A program made the translations under genes and the position numbers. From positions 4,695,001-4,759,000 of the forward strand of contig JHVA01000001.1 in the NCBI GenBank assembly GCA_000688615.1: DNA of 64,000 nucleotides, read 5' to 3'. Source of the DNA: Acidobacteriaceae bacterium KBS 146 (lineage in GTDB: Bacteria > Acidobacteriota > Terriglobia > Terriglobales > Acidobacteriaceae). The notes beneath the pieces were generated by a model. The model made no database searches, was not told the DNA's origin, and saw only the letters and a program-made list of their open reading frames with translations. Below are positions 44,825-53,540 of this stretch, in pieces (positions within the stretch are counted from its first letter, which is position 1; every line of letters begins with the position of its first letter).

Positions 44825-47800
44825 ATGCTGCAGATCGACCCAATCGAATTGGCGAATTACTTCCAGAGGCCCGGGGGCACCGACTGGGTTGACTTCATGG
44901 ACAATCTGCTTTGGGCTGCATGTTGGCAGGCAGGCGTACCGGAGAGCGCCGTCGTGACGTGTCTTCGCACGGACATTCCCGATGGAGGCGTGGATGCTCA
45001 GGTCACGCTAGGCTCCGGCCGCGACGTAACCGGCTATCTCAAGGACCCCAGCGTCTGGCAGTTCAAGGCTGCCCGTGAGGCGAACCTGAAGCCGGGAGAA
45101 CTCGTCGCCGAAGTAAATAAGCCCTATGCGCGGGAGAGGATTTTAGCCGGGGATGCGTATCGGCTCTGCTTGTGCGCTCAACTTCCGCCTGACAGACGGG
45201 CAGAACTGGAGACGGCGCTGGAGGCAGCGGTTGCAGCCATCAACCATTCCGCACCCCATCCCAAAGTGCTGACGGTCGACATCGTCTCTCGTATCGCGGG
45301 CCATTTTCCCAACCTGCTGCAGGAGTTTCACGGTCAATTTCTTCAGAGCAAGACCCTCACGTTCCCGACATGGAGCAGAAAGGTCACCGCGCTGACTCCG
45401 ACCTTCGTCCCTGGCGAAGCCTTCGAGCAGGTGAAGCTGCGGGTGAGCCAGCATATCGATCCGACGACGGTTCCGCAGCAGGCTGTATTGTCCGTGCGCG
45501 GCATGGCGAGCATCGGTAAGACCCGCTCAGTCCATGAAGCGCTGAAGTCGTTCCACGCATCCGCCAGCCTCGCCCTCTACGTAGATGATGGGCGTGAGGC
45601 GCAAGATCTCGCGAGATTACTCGCCAATACGGACAGGATGAGCGGGGTCCTGGTGGTGGACGACTGTTCTTCTCAGACCCGCGACTACCTCAATGAGGCG
45701 CTGGCCGGCCACCGCGAGCTCGTGCGCGTGATCGCCATCCAGCATGACTCGGATGAGGACGTGAGCGCTTCGCCTGAGCTGCAACTTCTCCGATACTCCC
45801 ACGACGAGATTGCGGCGATTCTGCTGGCGAACTTTCCGGGAATTGCGACGGAGCGTTTACGCGCCTACATCGATCTTTCCGACGGATATCTGAGGTTCGC
45901 CATCGACCTCTGTCGAAGCGACCATGAGATTCAGAGGGGTATCGTCCCCGCGCTACCGGCAATCATGAGCTATTACCGGAATCGTCTCGGTTCAGATGCC
46001 GATTACATGGACAGCTTGGCTCTGTTCACCAGGGTGGGACGAGCCCTGGATCAGAGTGCGGAACTCGATGCTCTGTGCAAGTGGAGAGGGTTCGACCGCG
46101 GGCTGTTTGAGCAGCGGTGCGCCGTGTTGAAAGAATCGCCGGGCTTCATTGAGCGTTCTGCTATCTATTATCGTGTTCGGCCCGACATCATTGCTCTCCA
46201 CGGATTTGCCGCTGCCTGGAAGAAATGGGCGGCGGGCAAAGAAAAGGAGTTCCTGAAGGGAGTTCAGGCTCTTCCAACCGAGATGCAGAAGAGCTTTCTC
46301 GATCGGGTCATCAAGAGTGGCAGCGCGAGCGCCAAGACGACGGTCCGAAACTTTTTTCAGGGCTTCGCTTCGAGCCTTACCGGAGCGGATCTCTGCGACG
46401 CCGAAAAGGTCGGCCGGATGATTGCGCTCGTTGAGGTCGATCCGGACCACTACCTGCCCCAGCTCCGCCGCCTGGTGGAGGATGCTTCAGACGCGGAGAT
46501 CGGCGTGGAGCGCAGGGGTTTCTTTGGCTGGGGACCTCGCAGGAAACTGGTGTTTGCTGCCGAGAACATGGCGCATTTCGCAGCGCACTTCGATGACGCG
46601 GAGAGAATCCTCTTCCGCCTTTCCCGGGTCGAGATCGAGCCAGGCATCGGTAACAACGCATCGGGAGTGTGGGACCGACTTTTCCGACCTCTCTATTCCG
46701 GGACTCCGGTTCGGTTCTCAAAGCGGATCGCTCTCTTAGGGGAGCGACTGCCTCCGCCAGACCGGCCGCTCGGGTCGCAATTCAAGGCCGCGCTCGAGAA
46801 GACATTCGACTACTTTGGTACGGGCCGCGTGGCTCCCGGTGTTCTTGCCGGTCGCATACCCGACCCGCAGTGGCGCTTTGGCAGCGAGACGGACAGGGAT
46901 GAGGCCATCGTCTTGTGCCTTCAACTACTCATGCAAACGGCGGTACGCCGGCAACAGGCCGAGGATGCTCACACTACGAACCTCATCCTGGTCAACGCGA
47001 TCGACATGTTTGTCAGGGAGGGTTGTCTTGACATCGTGGAGCGAGAGATTCGTATGGAGAACTTGCCGGAGCATGTTCGCGCGAACCTGCATTCGCGTCT
47101 CGACCAATACGCGACACGCTCCGGTATCTATCGGGGAATTCCTGAATCCAAGTTGAGTTCTGAATACGCGCAGTCGATCTCCACCTGGATCGCTCCTTTC
47201 GCGCCTGTCACCTTTCTCGGCCGCATTATTCAGGCGGCTGGGGCGTTGTCCATGCGGACAGGAGATGAATTGGGTGGCCCCTTGTCGCCGCTTGCGAAGG
47301 AGTTCCTGGCGCTGTACTCGTCTGGTTCGGCGGAAGTCCTGGCCGTTGCCGATTGGCTGTACTCCGAAGACGTGCGTGGCGCCCTCCAGTTCGGGTTCCA
47401 GCTTGGCGCTAGCGACCAGTCCGGGGTTTTGCTGACTTACGTTTTCGATCGCGCCGTGTCGAGCGGTAAGACGGAGTTCGCCCGCGGGTATCTCTCAGGC
47501 TCGGCATACGGAAACACGCTCAACGGGCCCCGGCTCGTGGAATTGCTGGACGCCAGTCAGGACCAACATCCCGAGGTGGCATTTTCTCTCAGCCATGCGG
47601 CGGCAGAGGTCACGGACGCATTTGGACGAACGCTCCGGCTGGTCGCGGCGGGGAAACTACCGCCTGCAAGGCTGCAAAACTTCACCGTCTGGATTGGCTC
47701 CCGCAAAACAACGCACACGGATGTCGAGCGCGCTCTCGACACTCTTATGCCGATGGTCGCCTCAGGCGCGCAGGGTACCGCTGATCTTGCGGTCGAGTTC

Positions 47801-48529
47801 GTCGCATATCAGTACTACCGAAATGCCGATCCCGATTGGAGGGCACCGGAAAAGCAGTCGTTCGACGAACTCGCCTGGCAGGCAGTAGAAGCCGCGACTC
47901 ACGACGAATTCATACACGGACACTGGTGGGGCGAGGTAGTCAAAGCGCTGACCCCAGGCTCTGATCCACGGCGCGCAGCGAGATTGCTCGTGCGCACGAT
48001 GTGTTCCCGGAACTTCAATCTGAGACAAAAAGCCGATCAACTGCTCGGTGAACTCGCTGCAACGTCCCCGCAAGCCGTGATGGATGCGTTGGGCGAGATG
48101 ATGCTCGATGAAGAGATGAGATTGAACTTCCACGTCGAGCGGTTTGCAACCTTCCTGGCTCTGCCGCCCGAAGCTGTCGGCCACTGGCTGGATCAGCATG
48201 GCACCGAGGGCGCTTTAACGATAGCGCACCATATTCCGGCGCCTTTTCTCGATGAAGACAAGAACCCGCAACTTCACCCTCTGACGGAACTTTTCCTTGG
48301 GAAATATGCAGAGGACGAGAGCGTATTCAACCAATACGCCGGGGGGCTCCACTCGCTTCAGTCGTATAAGGGCGATATCCCCGCGGCTAAGGAGGAGGAG
48401 GCAGAGATGGCCAGAAAGTTCCTCGACCACAAGCTCCCCCAGGTGCGGAAGTGGGCTTTGTATGAGATCGAAATGGCCACCCGAGATGCCGAGCAATATC
48501 GTGCGATCTTCGATCAGCAGCGGAAATGA
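44825..48529 (+). CDS. Avs-like STAND NTPase with N-terminal PD-(D/E)XK nuclease
   Basis: 1234 residues. An N-terminal Mrr/Cap4-like nuclease has D57 in DGGVDAQV and Q79-F-K81 in VWQFKA. A STAND/AAA+ NTPase follows with Walker A GMASIGKT (residues 226-233) and Walker B VLVVDDCSS (D279/D280). From about residue 480 to the end the protein is entirely alpha-helical-repeat-like, the position of the target sensor in antiviral STAND (Avs) proteins. By analogy, recognition of a phage protein would trigger oligomerisation and DNA degradation. I cannot assign it to Avs1-5. It is followed after 44 bp by the ART-like/SIR2-like gene pair and is notably GC-rich compared with the flanking chromosome. Confidence 0.78.
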   Translation: MLQIDPIELANYFQRPGGTDWVDFMDNLLWAACWQAGVPESAVVTCLRTDIPDGGVDAQVTLGSGRDVTGYLKDPSVWQFKAAREANLKPGELVAEVNKPYARERILAGDAYRLCLCAQLPPDRRAELETALEAAVAAINHSAPHPKVLTVDIVSRIAGHFPNLLQEFHGQFLQSKTLTFPTWSRKVTALTPTFVPGEAFEQVKLRVSQHIDPTTVPQQAVLSVRGMASIGKTRSVHEALKSFHASASLALYVDDGREAQDLARLLANTDRMSGVLVVDDCSSQTRDYLNEALAGHRELVRVIAIQHDSDEDVSASPELQLLRYSHDEIAAILLANFPGIATERLRAYIDLSDGYLRFAIDLCRSDHEIQRGIVPALPAIMSYYRNRLGSDADYMDSLALFTRVGRALDQSAELDALCKWRGFDRGLFEQRCAVLKESPGFIERSAIYYRVRPDIIALHGFAAAWKKWAAGKEKEFLKGVQALPTEMQKSFLDRVIKSGSASAKTTVRNFFQGFASSLTGADLCDAEKVGRMIALVEVDPDHYLPQLRRLVEDASDAEIGVERRGFFGWGPRRKLVFAAENMAHFAAHFDDAERILFRLSRVEIEPGIGNNASGVWDRLFRPLYSGTPVRFSKRIALLGERLPPPDRPLGSQFKAALEKTFDYFGTGRVAPGVLAGRIPDPQWRFGSETDRDEAIVLCLQLLMQTAVRRQQAEDAHTTNLILVNAIDMFVREGCLDIVEREIRMENLPEHVRANLHSRLDQYATRSGIYRGIPESKLSSEYAQSISTWIAPFAPVTFLGRIIQAAGALSMRTGDELGGPLSPLAKEFLALYSSGSAEVLAVADWLYSEDVRGALQFGFQLGASDQSGVLLTYVFDRAVSSGKTEFARGYLSGSAYGNTLNGPRLVELLDASQDQHPEVAFSLSHAAAEVTDAFGRTLRLVAAGKLPPARLQNFTVWIGSRKTTHTDVERALDTLMPMVASGAQGTADLAVEFVAYQYYRNADPDWRAPEKQSFDELAWQAVEAATHDEFIHGHWWGEVVKALTPGSDPRRAARLLVRTMCSRNFNLRQKADQLLGELAATSPQAVMDALGEMMLDEEMRLNFHVERFATFLALPPEAVGHWLDQHGTEGALTIAHHIPAPFLDEDKNPQLHPLTELFLGKYAEDESVFNQYAGGLHSLQSYKGDIPAAKEEEAEMARKFLDHKLPQVRKWALYEIEMATRDAEQYRAIFDQQRK

Positions 48530-48573
48530 AGGACTGGTAAATATGCACGACTGAACGAGCGTCGAGGTGACCT

Positions 48574-49473
48574 ATGAGTGAGTGGAAGAAATACGCGCTT
48601 AATGTCGGCAAAGGCAAGCTCTCTGATGACGCTCAGGAGCTTGAGACGGTGTATCACGTCGTCCACGCCCGGATATGTCGACGAATCCTAGAAGACGAGA
48701 AGTTGCGAGCCGGCATCATTGGAGACGAGAGCATTCTCAAGACTTCGAGAATCGCCGTGGTCTGGACATCGGCCAATTACTGGCACAATGGCTCGATCTA
48801 CGGAAGCGTCCGGTTCGGCTTCAAGTGGAAGAAGCTCGTGCGCGACCGCAAGATCTATTGGGTCGAAGACAGGGAGTATCGCAATCCCGCATACCGCCTG
48901 TTGATCACCGAGCGCGACCTAAGCAATGACAAGCGGCTGCAAGCGTACGATCCGGAGACCGACAACGGACCCCTGCGCAGGATAGACGGGAGCTGGTACT
49001 GGAACGGGAAGTATACGTCCGAGTTCATGATCGACCAGGACATACCGCTCGCTCAGGCGGCTTCCTTCGACTTCGTATCACACGCCAAGTGTCGCGAATC
49101 GCGAAGCTGCGATGAAGAGAAAAACGGCTACCAATCTACGGGCGGACAGGTAATGTCCTTCATCCTCGGAAACGGGATCCACGGCTTGGATAAGGTTCTG
49201 GCGGACGATGGCGATCTCACATCTGAGGCCAATAGCACCCTGATTTCCGTCTACAGAGCGTTATTGCCGAAAGCGCAAAAGTTCGACGGAGTTCTGAGTA
49301 AGACTTCTTCGGTGACGGCGGCGATTCGCGGTGCGCTCGCGCTGCATGGCTCAGGACAGCGTTCCGAAGCCATGAAGCTCATCGCCACCATTAGGGATGA
49401 GGATGTCTTCGAAAAGGGGCTTGAGGAGATCGTGCGCAGCCACTTCGATCTTGCGAATTGGAAGTTTGACTGA
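48574..49473 (+). CDS. Uncharacterised protein, possibly ADP-ribosyltransferase-like
   Basis: 299 residues; ATG preceded by GAGGTGA. No family recognised with certainty. The N-terminal half has features of DarT/PARP-type folds: YHVVHARICRRILEDEKL (His28/His31), a strand with VVWTSANYW, YGSVRFGFKW, YRLLITERDL, and TSEFMIDQDIPL with Glu150 in a position where an ART catalytic Glu would sit. The C-terminal 110 residues are helical. The stop overlaps the SIR2-like start by one base, so the two proteins are made together. Alternative: an RNA- or nucleotide-modifying toxin of another fold. Confidence 0.5.
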   Translation: MSEWKKYALNVGKGKLSDDAQELETVYHVVHARICRRILEDEKLRAGIIGDESILKTSRIAVVWTSANYWHNGSIYGSVRFGFKWKKLVRDRKIYWVEDREYRNPAYRLLITERDLSNDKRLQAYDPETDNGPLRRIDGSWYWNGKYTSEFMIDQDIPLAQAASFDFVSHAKCRESRSCDEEKNGYQSTGGQVMSFILGNGIHGLDKVLADDGDLTSEANSTLISVYRALLPKAQKFDGVLSKTSSVTAAIRGALALHGSGQRSEAMKLIATIRDEDVFEKGLEEIVRSHFDLANWKFD

Positions 49474-50741
49474 TGAGGAAAAAGCTTCTCATCATTCTGG
49501 GCGCTGGAAGCTCAGTCGAGCAGCGTGTGCCCTCGGTGCACGACATCGATGAACAGATGGCCAGCTGGGCTCGGAAGTGGGCCATCGACACCGGCTATCA
49601 GGACTACTTCGGCAAGCTTTGGATAGCGGTCTCGAGGTACTACAGCACGGGGGACCGACGGTATCGGCCCGGTCCCAACTTCGAAAAGGTTCTCGGAGAG
49701 ATGGTGGCTCTTAAGCACTGGATGACGCCCGCGCCATGGGGCGATTCCTTACGGGAGACAGCATGCGGGGGCTGCGCGCCTCCCGACCTCGAGTTTCCGG
49801 TGCATCCATTCGTAGAGTACGCACCCTATAACGCGACCGTCGCCATCGAGGATCAGAAAGATGTCCTGCTCGCAACGCTTGCCAGGCACATGCGGGGAGC
49901 GAGTCTCAGGATCGACCCCGCGGCGGAGGCGGCGAAGCGATACCGGCAGCTGGTCGACGGTCTCCGCAACGTGTTCGACGTTGGGATCTATAACCTCAAC
50001 TACGATACCGCCGCGATCAACGCATGGCCTGGGGCGTATACGGGATTTGGGGCATCCGGGCAGTTCGAGCCGCAGGCGGTGCATCGCAGGGCGGAGTGGA
50101 ACTTCATCTATCACCTGCATGGAAGCGTGCACCATTCCCTGAGTCATGAGCATGGTGGAGACATACGATGGCGCAACGATCTCAGCGACGCGGCGCACTT
50201 CTTCGACAAGCCGGTGACCTCGGCTGGAGATAAGAGATCGGAAGGCAGAGCTTTCTCCCGCGGGACACTGATCGCCGGTGGATACAAGCTGGATCAGCTT
50301 CTGATTGAGCCATTTCACTCGTTTCAGGCCGGTTTGATCCGCCACGTCTACAGCGCGGACGCGATTCTGGTGGGAGGCTACGGCTTCGCGGATGTCCACA
50401 TCAACCGGGCACTGCAAAACCGTGTGGGCACATCCGCTGGACGCGTTCCCGTGATGGTTCTCGATTACGCAACTCCTAAAACCGACCCGATGATGTTCCG
50501 GCATGACCCGTGGGCTTACGAGCTGAGCAAAACATTAGCTGCGCCGGGAGACTTCTTTCGCGCGCTGAGCCATCCCTCCGCGCCATCCCCGCTCGAACTG
50601 GCGGCCGAGAAAGCATTCGAGATTTCGGCTCAGCACAAGGTGGCGATCTGGCATGCCGGGTTCACATCCGCTGCCACCGCAGTTGATCGGATCGGCCTAT
50701 GGCTTTCCGGAGAGCCGGACGATGTGTTGGCTGCAACCTGA
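49473..50741 (+). CDS. SIR2-like domain protein (putative NADase)
   Basis: 422 residues. The NAD-binding loop IILGAGSSVEQRVPS is at residues 7-21. The catalytic Asn/Asp of SIR2 is in NLNYD (N176, D178) and the catalytic-type histidine is in YHLHGS (H214/H216). LVGGYGFADVHINRAL matches the later NAD-contact region. The zinc-binding Cys set of true deacetylases is absent, as in defence SIR2 proteins such as ThsA and DSR, which destroy NAD+ on infection. One-base overlap with the preceding gene. Last gene of the island cargo. Confidence 0.8.
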   Translation: MRKKLLIILGAGSSVEQRVPSVHDIDEQMASWARKWAIDTGYQDYFGKLWIAVSRYYSTGDRRYRPGPNFEKVLGEMVALKHWMTPAPWGDSLRETACGGCAPPDLEFPVHPFVEYAPYNATVAIEDQKDVLLATLARHMRGASLRIDPAAEAAKRYRQLVDGLRNVFDVGIYNLNYDTAAINAWPGAYTGFGASGQFEPQAVHRRAEWNFIYHLHGSVHHSLSHEHGGDIRWRNDLSDAAHFFDKPVTSAGDKRSEGRAFSRGTLIAGGYKLDQLLIEPFHSFQAGLIRHVYSADAILVGGYGFADVHINRALQNRVGTSAGRVPVMVLDYATPKTDPMMFRHDPWAYELSKTLAAPGDFFRALSHPSAPSPLELAAEKAFEISAQHKVAIWHAGFTSAATAVDRIGLWLSGEPDDVLAAT

Positions 50742-51310
50742 GTAATCTAAGGTGACGAGGATAGGGGCGAGATAATGGCTGGCAATCCTGACTACGCACA
50801 GATGATCCCGAGCGTCGTTACAATATGCGCAATAGCTACAGCCCGATGACCCGCTCGCGCGATGTCTCAGAAGCCCGTCTGGAAGATTGCCACTGGTAGG
50901 GTAACCCTCCACCAACGATCTCTACTTCCCAATAAAAAGGCGCGCATCTCGCGGCGTGGCGAACAGAATCTCTATGCGGCCAGAACGCCTGTCGTGCAGA
51001 TTGGTAACGACATGCGGGCTTGGTTGACTAATCGACCGCTCAAATGACGGGAACAGGCGCCAATGCGCTTATTGAGGCCATCTCTACCGGGCTTCGGCGA
51101 TCAGCTCAAGTCTTCAAATTTCGGCCGACCGCGACAGCGGACAGGGATAGGTCGGGTCAAAATGCACAGGGCTGGCAGAGGTCGAGGGCAAAGGTTTAGA
51201 GGGCAAAGGTCGCGGGTCCGATAAGGGTCCAATAACCGTTGCCAAGAGGGATTCAGAGCGCTCAGGTAGCCATCCGTTACGCCTGGTTTCAATCAGTTAC
51301 GCGACACGGA
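50742..51310. other. Right end of the island, non-coding
   Basis: 569 bp between the SIR2-like gene and attR. Short frames at 50862-51047 and 51101-51292 show no domain and no ribosome binding site. The stretch 51190-51236 has G-rich short repeats (see the arm site at 51214-51230). Confidence 0.5.
51214..51230. repeat. Candidate integrase/excisionase arm site, right end
   Basis: GGGTCCGATAAGGGTCC, differing at one base from the copy at 29822-29838. It is about 80 bp inside attR, which mirrors the position of the left copy inside attL. Confidence 0.45.
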
Positions 51311-51373
51311 CTGTCACGGCAGAGGTCGCGGGTTCGAGCCCCGTCGTCCCCGCCATACAAAACAAAGAACTTA
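51311..51373. repeat. attR of the genomic island (right direct repeat)
   Basis: 63 bp identical to 29725-29787, reproducing the 3' half of tRNA-Asp including CCA. The 5' half of the tRNA is missing here, so this is not a second tRNA gene. Excision between the repeats would release a circle of 21,586 bp and leave tRNA-Asp next to the older integrase remnant. Confidence 0.9.
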
Positions 51374-51407
51374 GTTCTGTATGGCACCTCAAGTGACAAG
51401 TAAATCC

Positions 51408-51424
51408 GGGTCCAATAAGGGTCC
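51408..51424. repeat. Arm-site copy belonging to the older element
   Basis: GGGTCCAATAAGGGTCC, identical to 29822-29838 and in the same position relative to the following integrase remnant. It lies outside attR and so belongs to the second, decayed element. Confidence 0.4.
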
Positions 51425-51425
51425 A

Positions 51426-51626
51426 TTACGCTCCAACCTGAGCTTTCTGGGGGTCCGTCTCACCCGCCTTCTGACCCACGCTGGGAATCATCATCCTTAC
51501 AACCTTGCTTTGTGTGAGGCGCTTGTTGGAGCCCACTGCCTGGGTATACACGTCCAGTGTGATCCTGCTGTTCGCGTGCCGTAAAAGCTCCTGTACCGTC
51601 TTCACATCTTCCCCGTTCGCCTTCAG
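51426..51626 (-). pseudogene. C-terminal remnant of a second integrase
   Basis: About 66 codons matching the end of the intact integrase, including the nucleophile Tyr segment SRITLDVYTQAVGSNKR. It differs by amino-acid changes (RLTQSK for RAAQSK, IPSVG for IPGVG) and a few silent ones. Similarity stops abruptly at 51626; upstream codons are unrelated. It is the trace of an older or tandem related element at the same tRNA site. Confidence 0.85.
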
Positions 51627-51833
51627 CCTCGGCCGTTTACCCGGTGTACGATGGATGCTCTTGCACTTTGGGAGACCAGTTGCACATAGTGCCATGGATT
51701 CCAAATCTTGAACGAAGGCTGAATAGCTCAAAGGTGAAGCAAGATATGACGTTGAACGTCTTAGACGCCATCGATGAGGAACAGAATCTAAAGGGCTGTC
51801 GACAAAATAACCCGTGGAAGATTTGGAGCTGTT

Positions 51834-52259
51834 ATGAAACAGAGTGTCGTAGACTCAGCCTCTGCACGCATCGACGAGAGGATTGAGGAGCTTGGGGGCT
51901 GGCGTGGAAAGATGCTCGCGAGGGTGCGCGAGATTATTCGTAAAACTGATCCCGAGATAATCGAAGAATGGAAGTGGAAGGGAACCCCGGTCTGGTCTCA
52001 CGGTGGCATCGTCTGCACAGGAGAAACATACAAAAATGTCGTCAAGATGACATTTGCCAAGGGGGCTTCTTTGGAAGATCCTTCCTCTTTTTTCAACTCC
52101 AGCCTTGACGGAAATGTCAGGCGGGCTATCGACCTCCACGAGGGTGACGAGATTGATGAGAGGGCTTTGAAGAATCTGATTCGTGCTGCAGTGGCTCTCA
52201 ATCTCGAGGGTAAAAGCAAGCCGAAATCCCAGGCAGTGAAAAGCAGAAGGACGGACTAG
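51834..52259 (+). CDS. DUF1801 domain protein
   Basis: 141 residues of the YdhG/DUF1801 fold: LARVREIIRKTDPEIIEEWKWKGTPVWSHGGIVC and KMTFAKGASLEDPSSFFN are typical. Cytoplasmic; biochemical role unknown. First intact chromosomal gene to the right of the island. The 207 bp between the integrase remnant and its start contain no supported feature. Confidence 0.8.
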   Translation: MKQSVVDSASARIDERIEELGGWRGKMLARVREIIRKTDPEIIEEWKWKGTPVWSHGGIVCTGETYKNVVKMTFAKGASLEDPSSFFNSSLDGNVRRAIDLHEGDEIDERALKNLIRAAVALNLEGKSKPKSQAVKSRRTD

Positions 52260-52748
52260 CTTCATCGGAGCCACAATCTTGTCTCCTCCGATGACAAATA
52301 TTTTTCCCCCTGCGCCTTTTGCCAAACATTCATCTGCACCTGTCGATTCGATCTATCGGGCGCGCTGAACTGGGGTTGAAAACATCTCCATCTGTATGGA
52401 CACGAGCTTGAGAGTGATTCGTGTTCGCGAACTTGCTGGTGCCGTAGATGCGAGCGTTGCTCAACCTGATCCCTCCGGATAGGTCATATGGCCTAACCCA
52501 TATCAGGGCGTCAGGCCCATTCCTGTGTCACATCTCATGTGGTACATACGTTACATCGATTAGAAAAACGTTGTTCTCTTTCTGAGGAAGAGTTCGGAAG
52601 TGTGCAAGGAAGTTTAAGATATGAAGGCAATTTCGCCTTGGTAGAACTTAGCCGCTAAGCGGCCGATCTTGAGACCGCGTGGAACCATCCTTGCTTTGCA
52701 ACGCGAAGTCGAATAACGCTGTAGAGTCCTTCTACGTGATTGGGGCCT
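52260..52748. other. Intergenic region before the cytochrome gene
   Basis: 489 bp. A short inverted repeat GCCGCT/AGCGGC sits near 52652-52664, too small to interpret. The promoter of the cytochrome/SMP-30/quinoprotein operon should be here, but no convincing -35/-10 pair was found. Confidence 0.4.
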
Positions 52749-53540
52749 ATGAGACGTTTATTTTTTGCCGCCCTTACGGCGGCTGTACTAACGGGTAACT
52801 TGCGGGGACAGAGCGGAGACGCCAGTGCCGGCAGTAGGATCTTCGCTACGAACTGCGCCGGATGCCACGGCTCTGATGCCCGTGGCGGTGAACGTGCGCC
52901 AAACATCGCGACGGCACGCAATGTGGCGTCGCTCGCTGACTCAGAGCTTGCCAACTTTGTTCGCAATGGAGTCCCTGGCGCAGGTATGCCGGCCTTCGGT
53001 TTTCTTGGCGAAGAAGGCATTAGAAATGTCGTTGCCTTTCTCCGTGAACTTCAGGGTAAGACCTCTGCGGTCAAAATAACGGGCGATGATGGCGTCGGCC
53101 ATTCGCTTTTCTTCGGCTCGGCCGGATGCTCAGAGTGTCACATGATGCATGGACAAGGCGGCTTTATTGCCTCTGATCTTTCTGACTATGGTAGTGGCAT
53201 CGCACCTGAACGCATTCGTGCCGCGGTCTTGGAGCCAGAGACTTTCGTCAGTTCAGGTACTGAGGTCGTCGAAGTTCTTACTGCCCATGGAGAAACTTTG
53301 CGCGGGGTTCTGCGCGCAGAAGACAACTTCACGGTGGTCTTGCAGGCACGAGATGGTCGGTATCGACGTCTGGCAAAGTCAGGTCTGAAGAGAATAACCC
53401 ATACTGGTCACTCCCTGATGCCGGGGGATTACAAGAGTCGGCTTTCCCCGAAAGAGGTGGACGACATCGTAAGTTACTTGGTGCGTTCGGCTGGTTCCAT
53501 CGATCCAGCATCTCGCAGGAAAAAGGGAGCAGGCCAGTGA
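52749..53540 (+). CDS. Periplasmic di-heme c-type cytochrome
   Basis: 263 residues from the ATG at 52749 (a TTG at 52740 only adds three codons). Signal peptide about 1-20. Two CxxCH heme sites: CAGCH at residues 36-40 and CSECH at 127-131, each in its own cytochrome-c-like segment (GMPAF, GHSLMPG as candidate Met-ligand regions). The C-terminal LSPKEVDDIVSYLVRS is typical. Its gene overlaps the SMP-30 gene by 4 bp (GTGA). It is the likely electron acceptor for the quinoprotein dehydrogenase encoded two genes downstream. Confidence 0.88.
   Translation: MRRLFFAALTAAVLTGNLRGQSGDASAGSRIFATNCAGCHGSDARGGERAPNIATARNVASLADSELANFVRNGVPGAGMPAFGFLGEEGIRNVVAFLRELQGKTSAVKITGDDGVGHSLFFGSAGCSECHMMHGQGGFIASDLSDYGSGIAPERIRAAVLEPETFVSSGTEVVEVLTAHGETLRGVLRAEDNFTVVLQARDGRYRRLAKSGLKRITHTGHSLMPGDYKSRLSPKEVDDIVSYLVRSAGSIDPASRRKKGAGQ

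Noticed and set aside
44825..50741. Assignment to Thoeris, AVAST type V, DISARM or BREX
   Set aside because: Thoeris needs a TIR ThsB; Avs5 carries SIR2 in the STAND protein itself; DISARM and BREX need DrmA/B or PglZ/BrxC genes. None is present.
51311..51359. A second tRNA-Asp gene
   Set aside because: Only the 3' half is present; the acceptor 5' strand, D-arm and the 5' side of the anticodon stem are missing.
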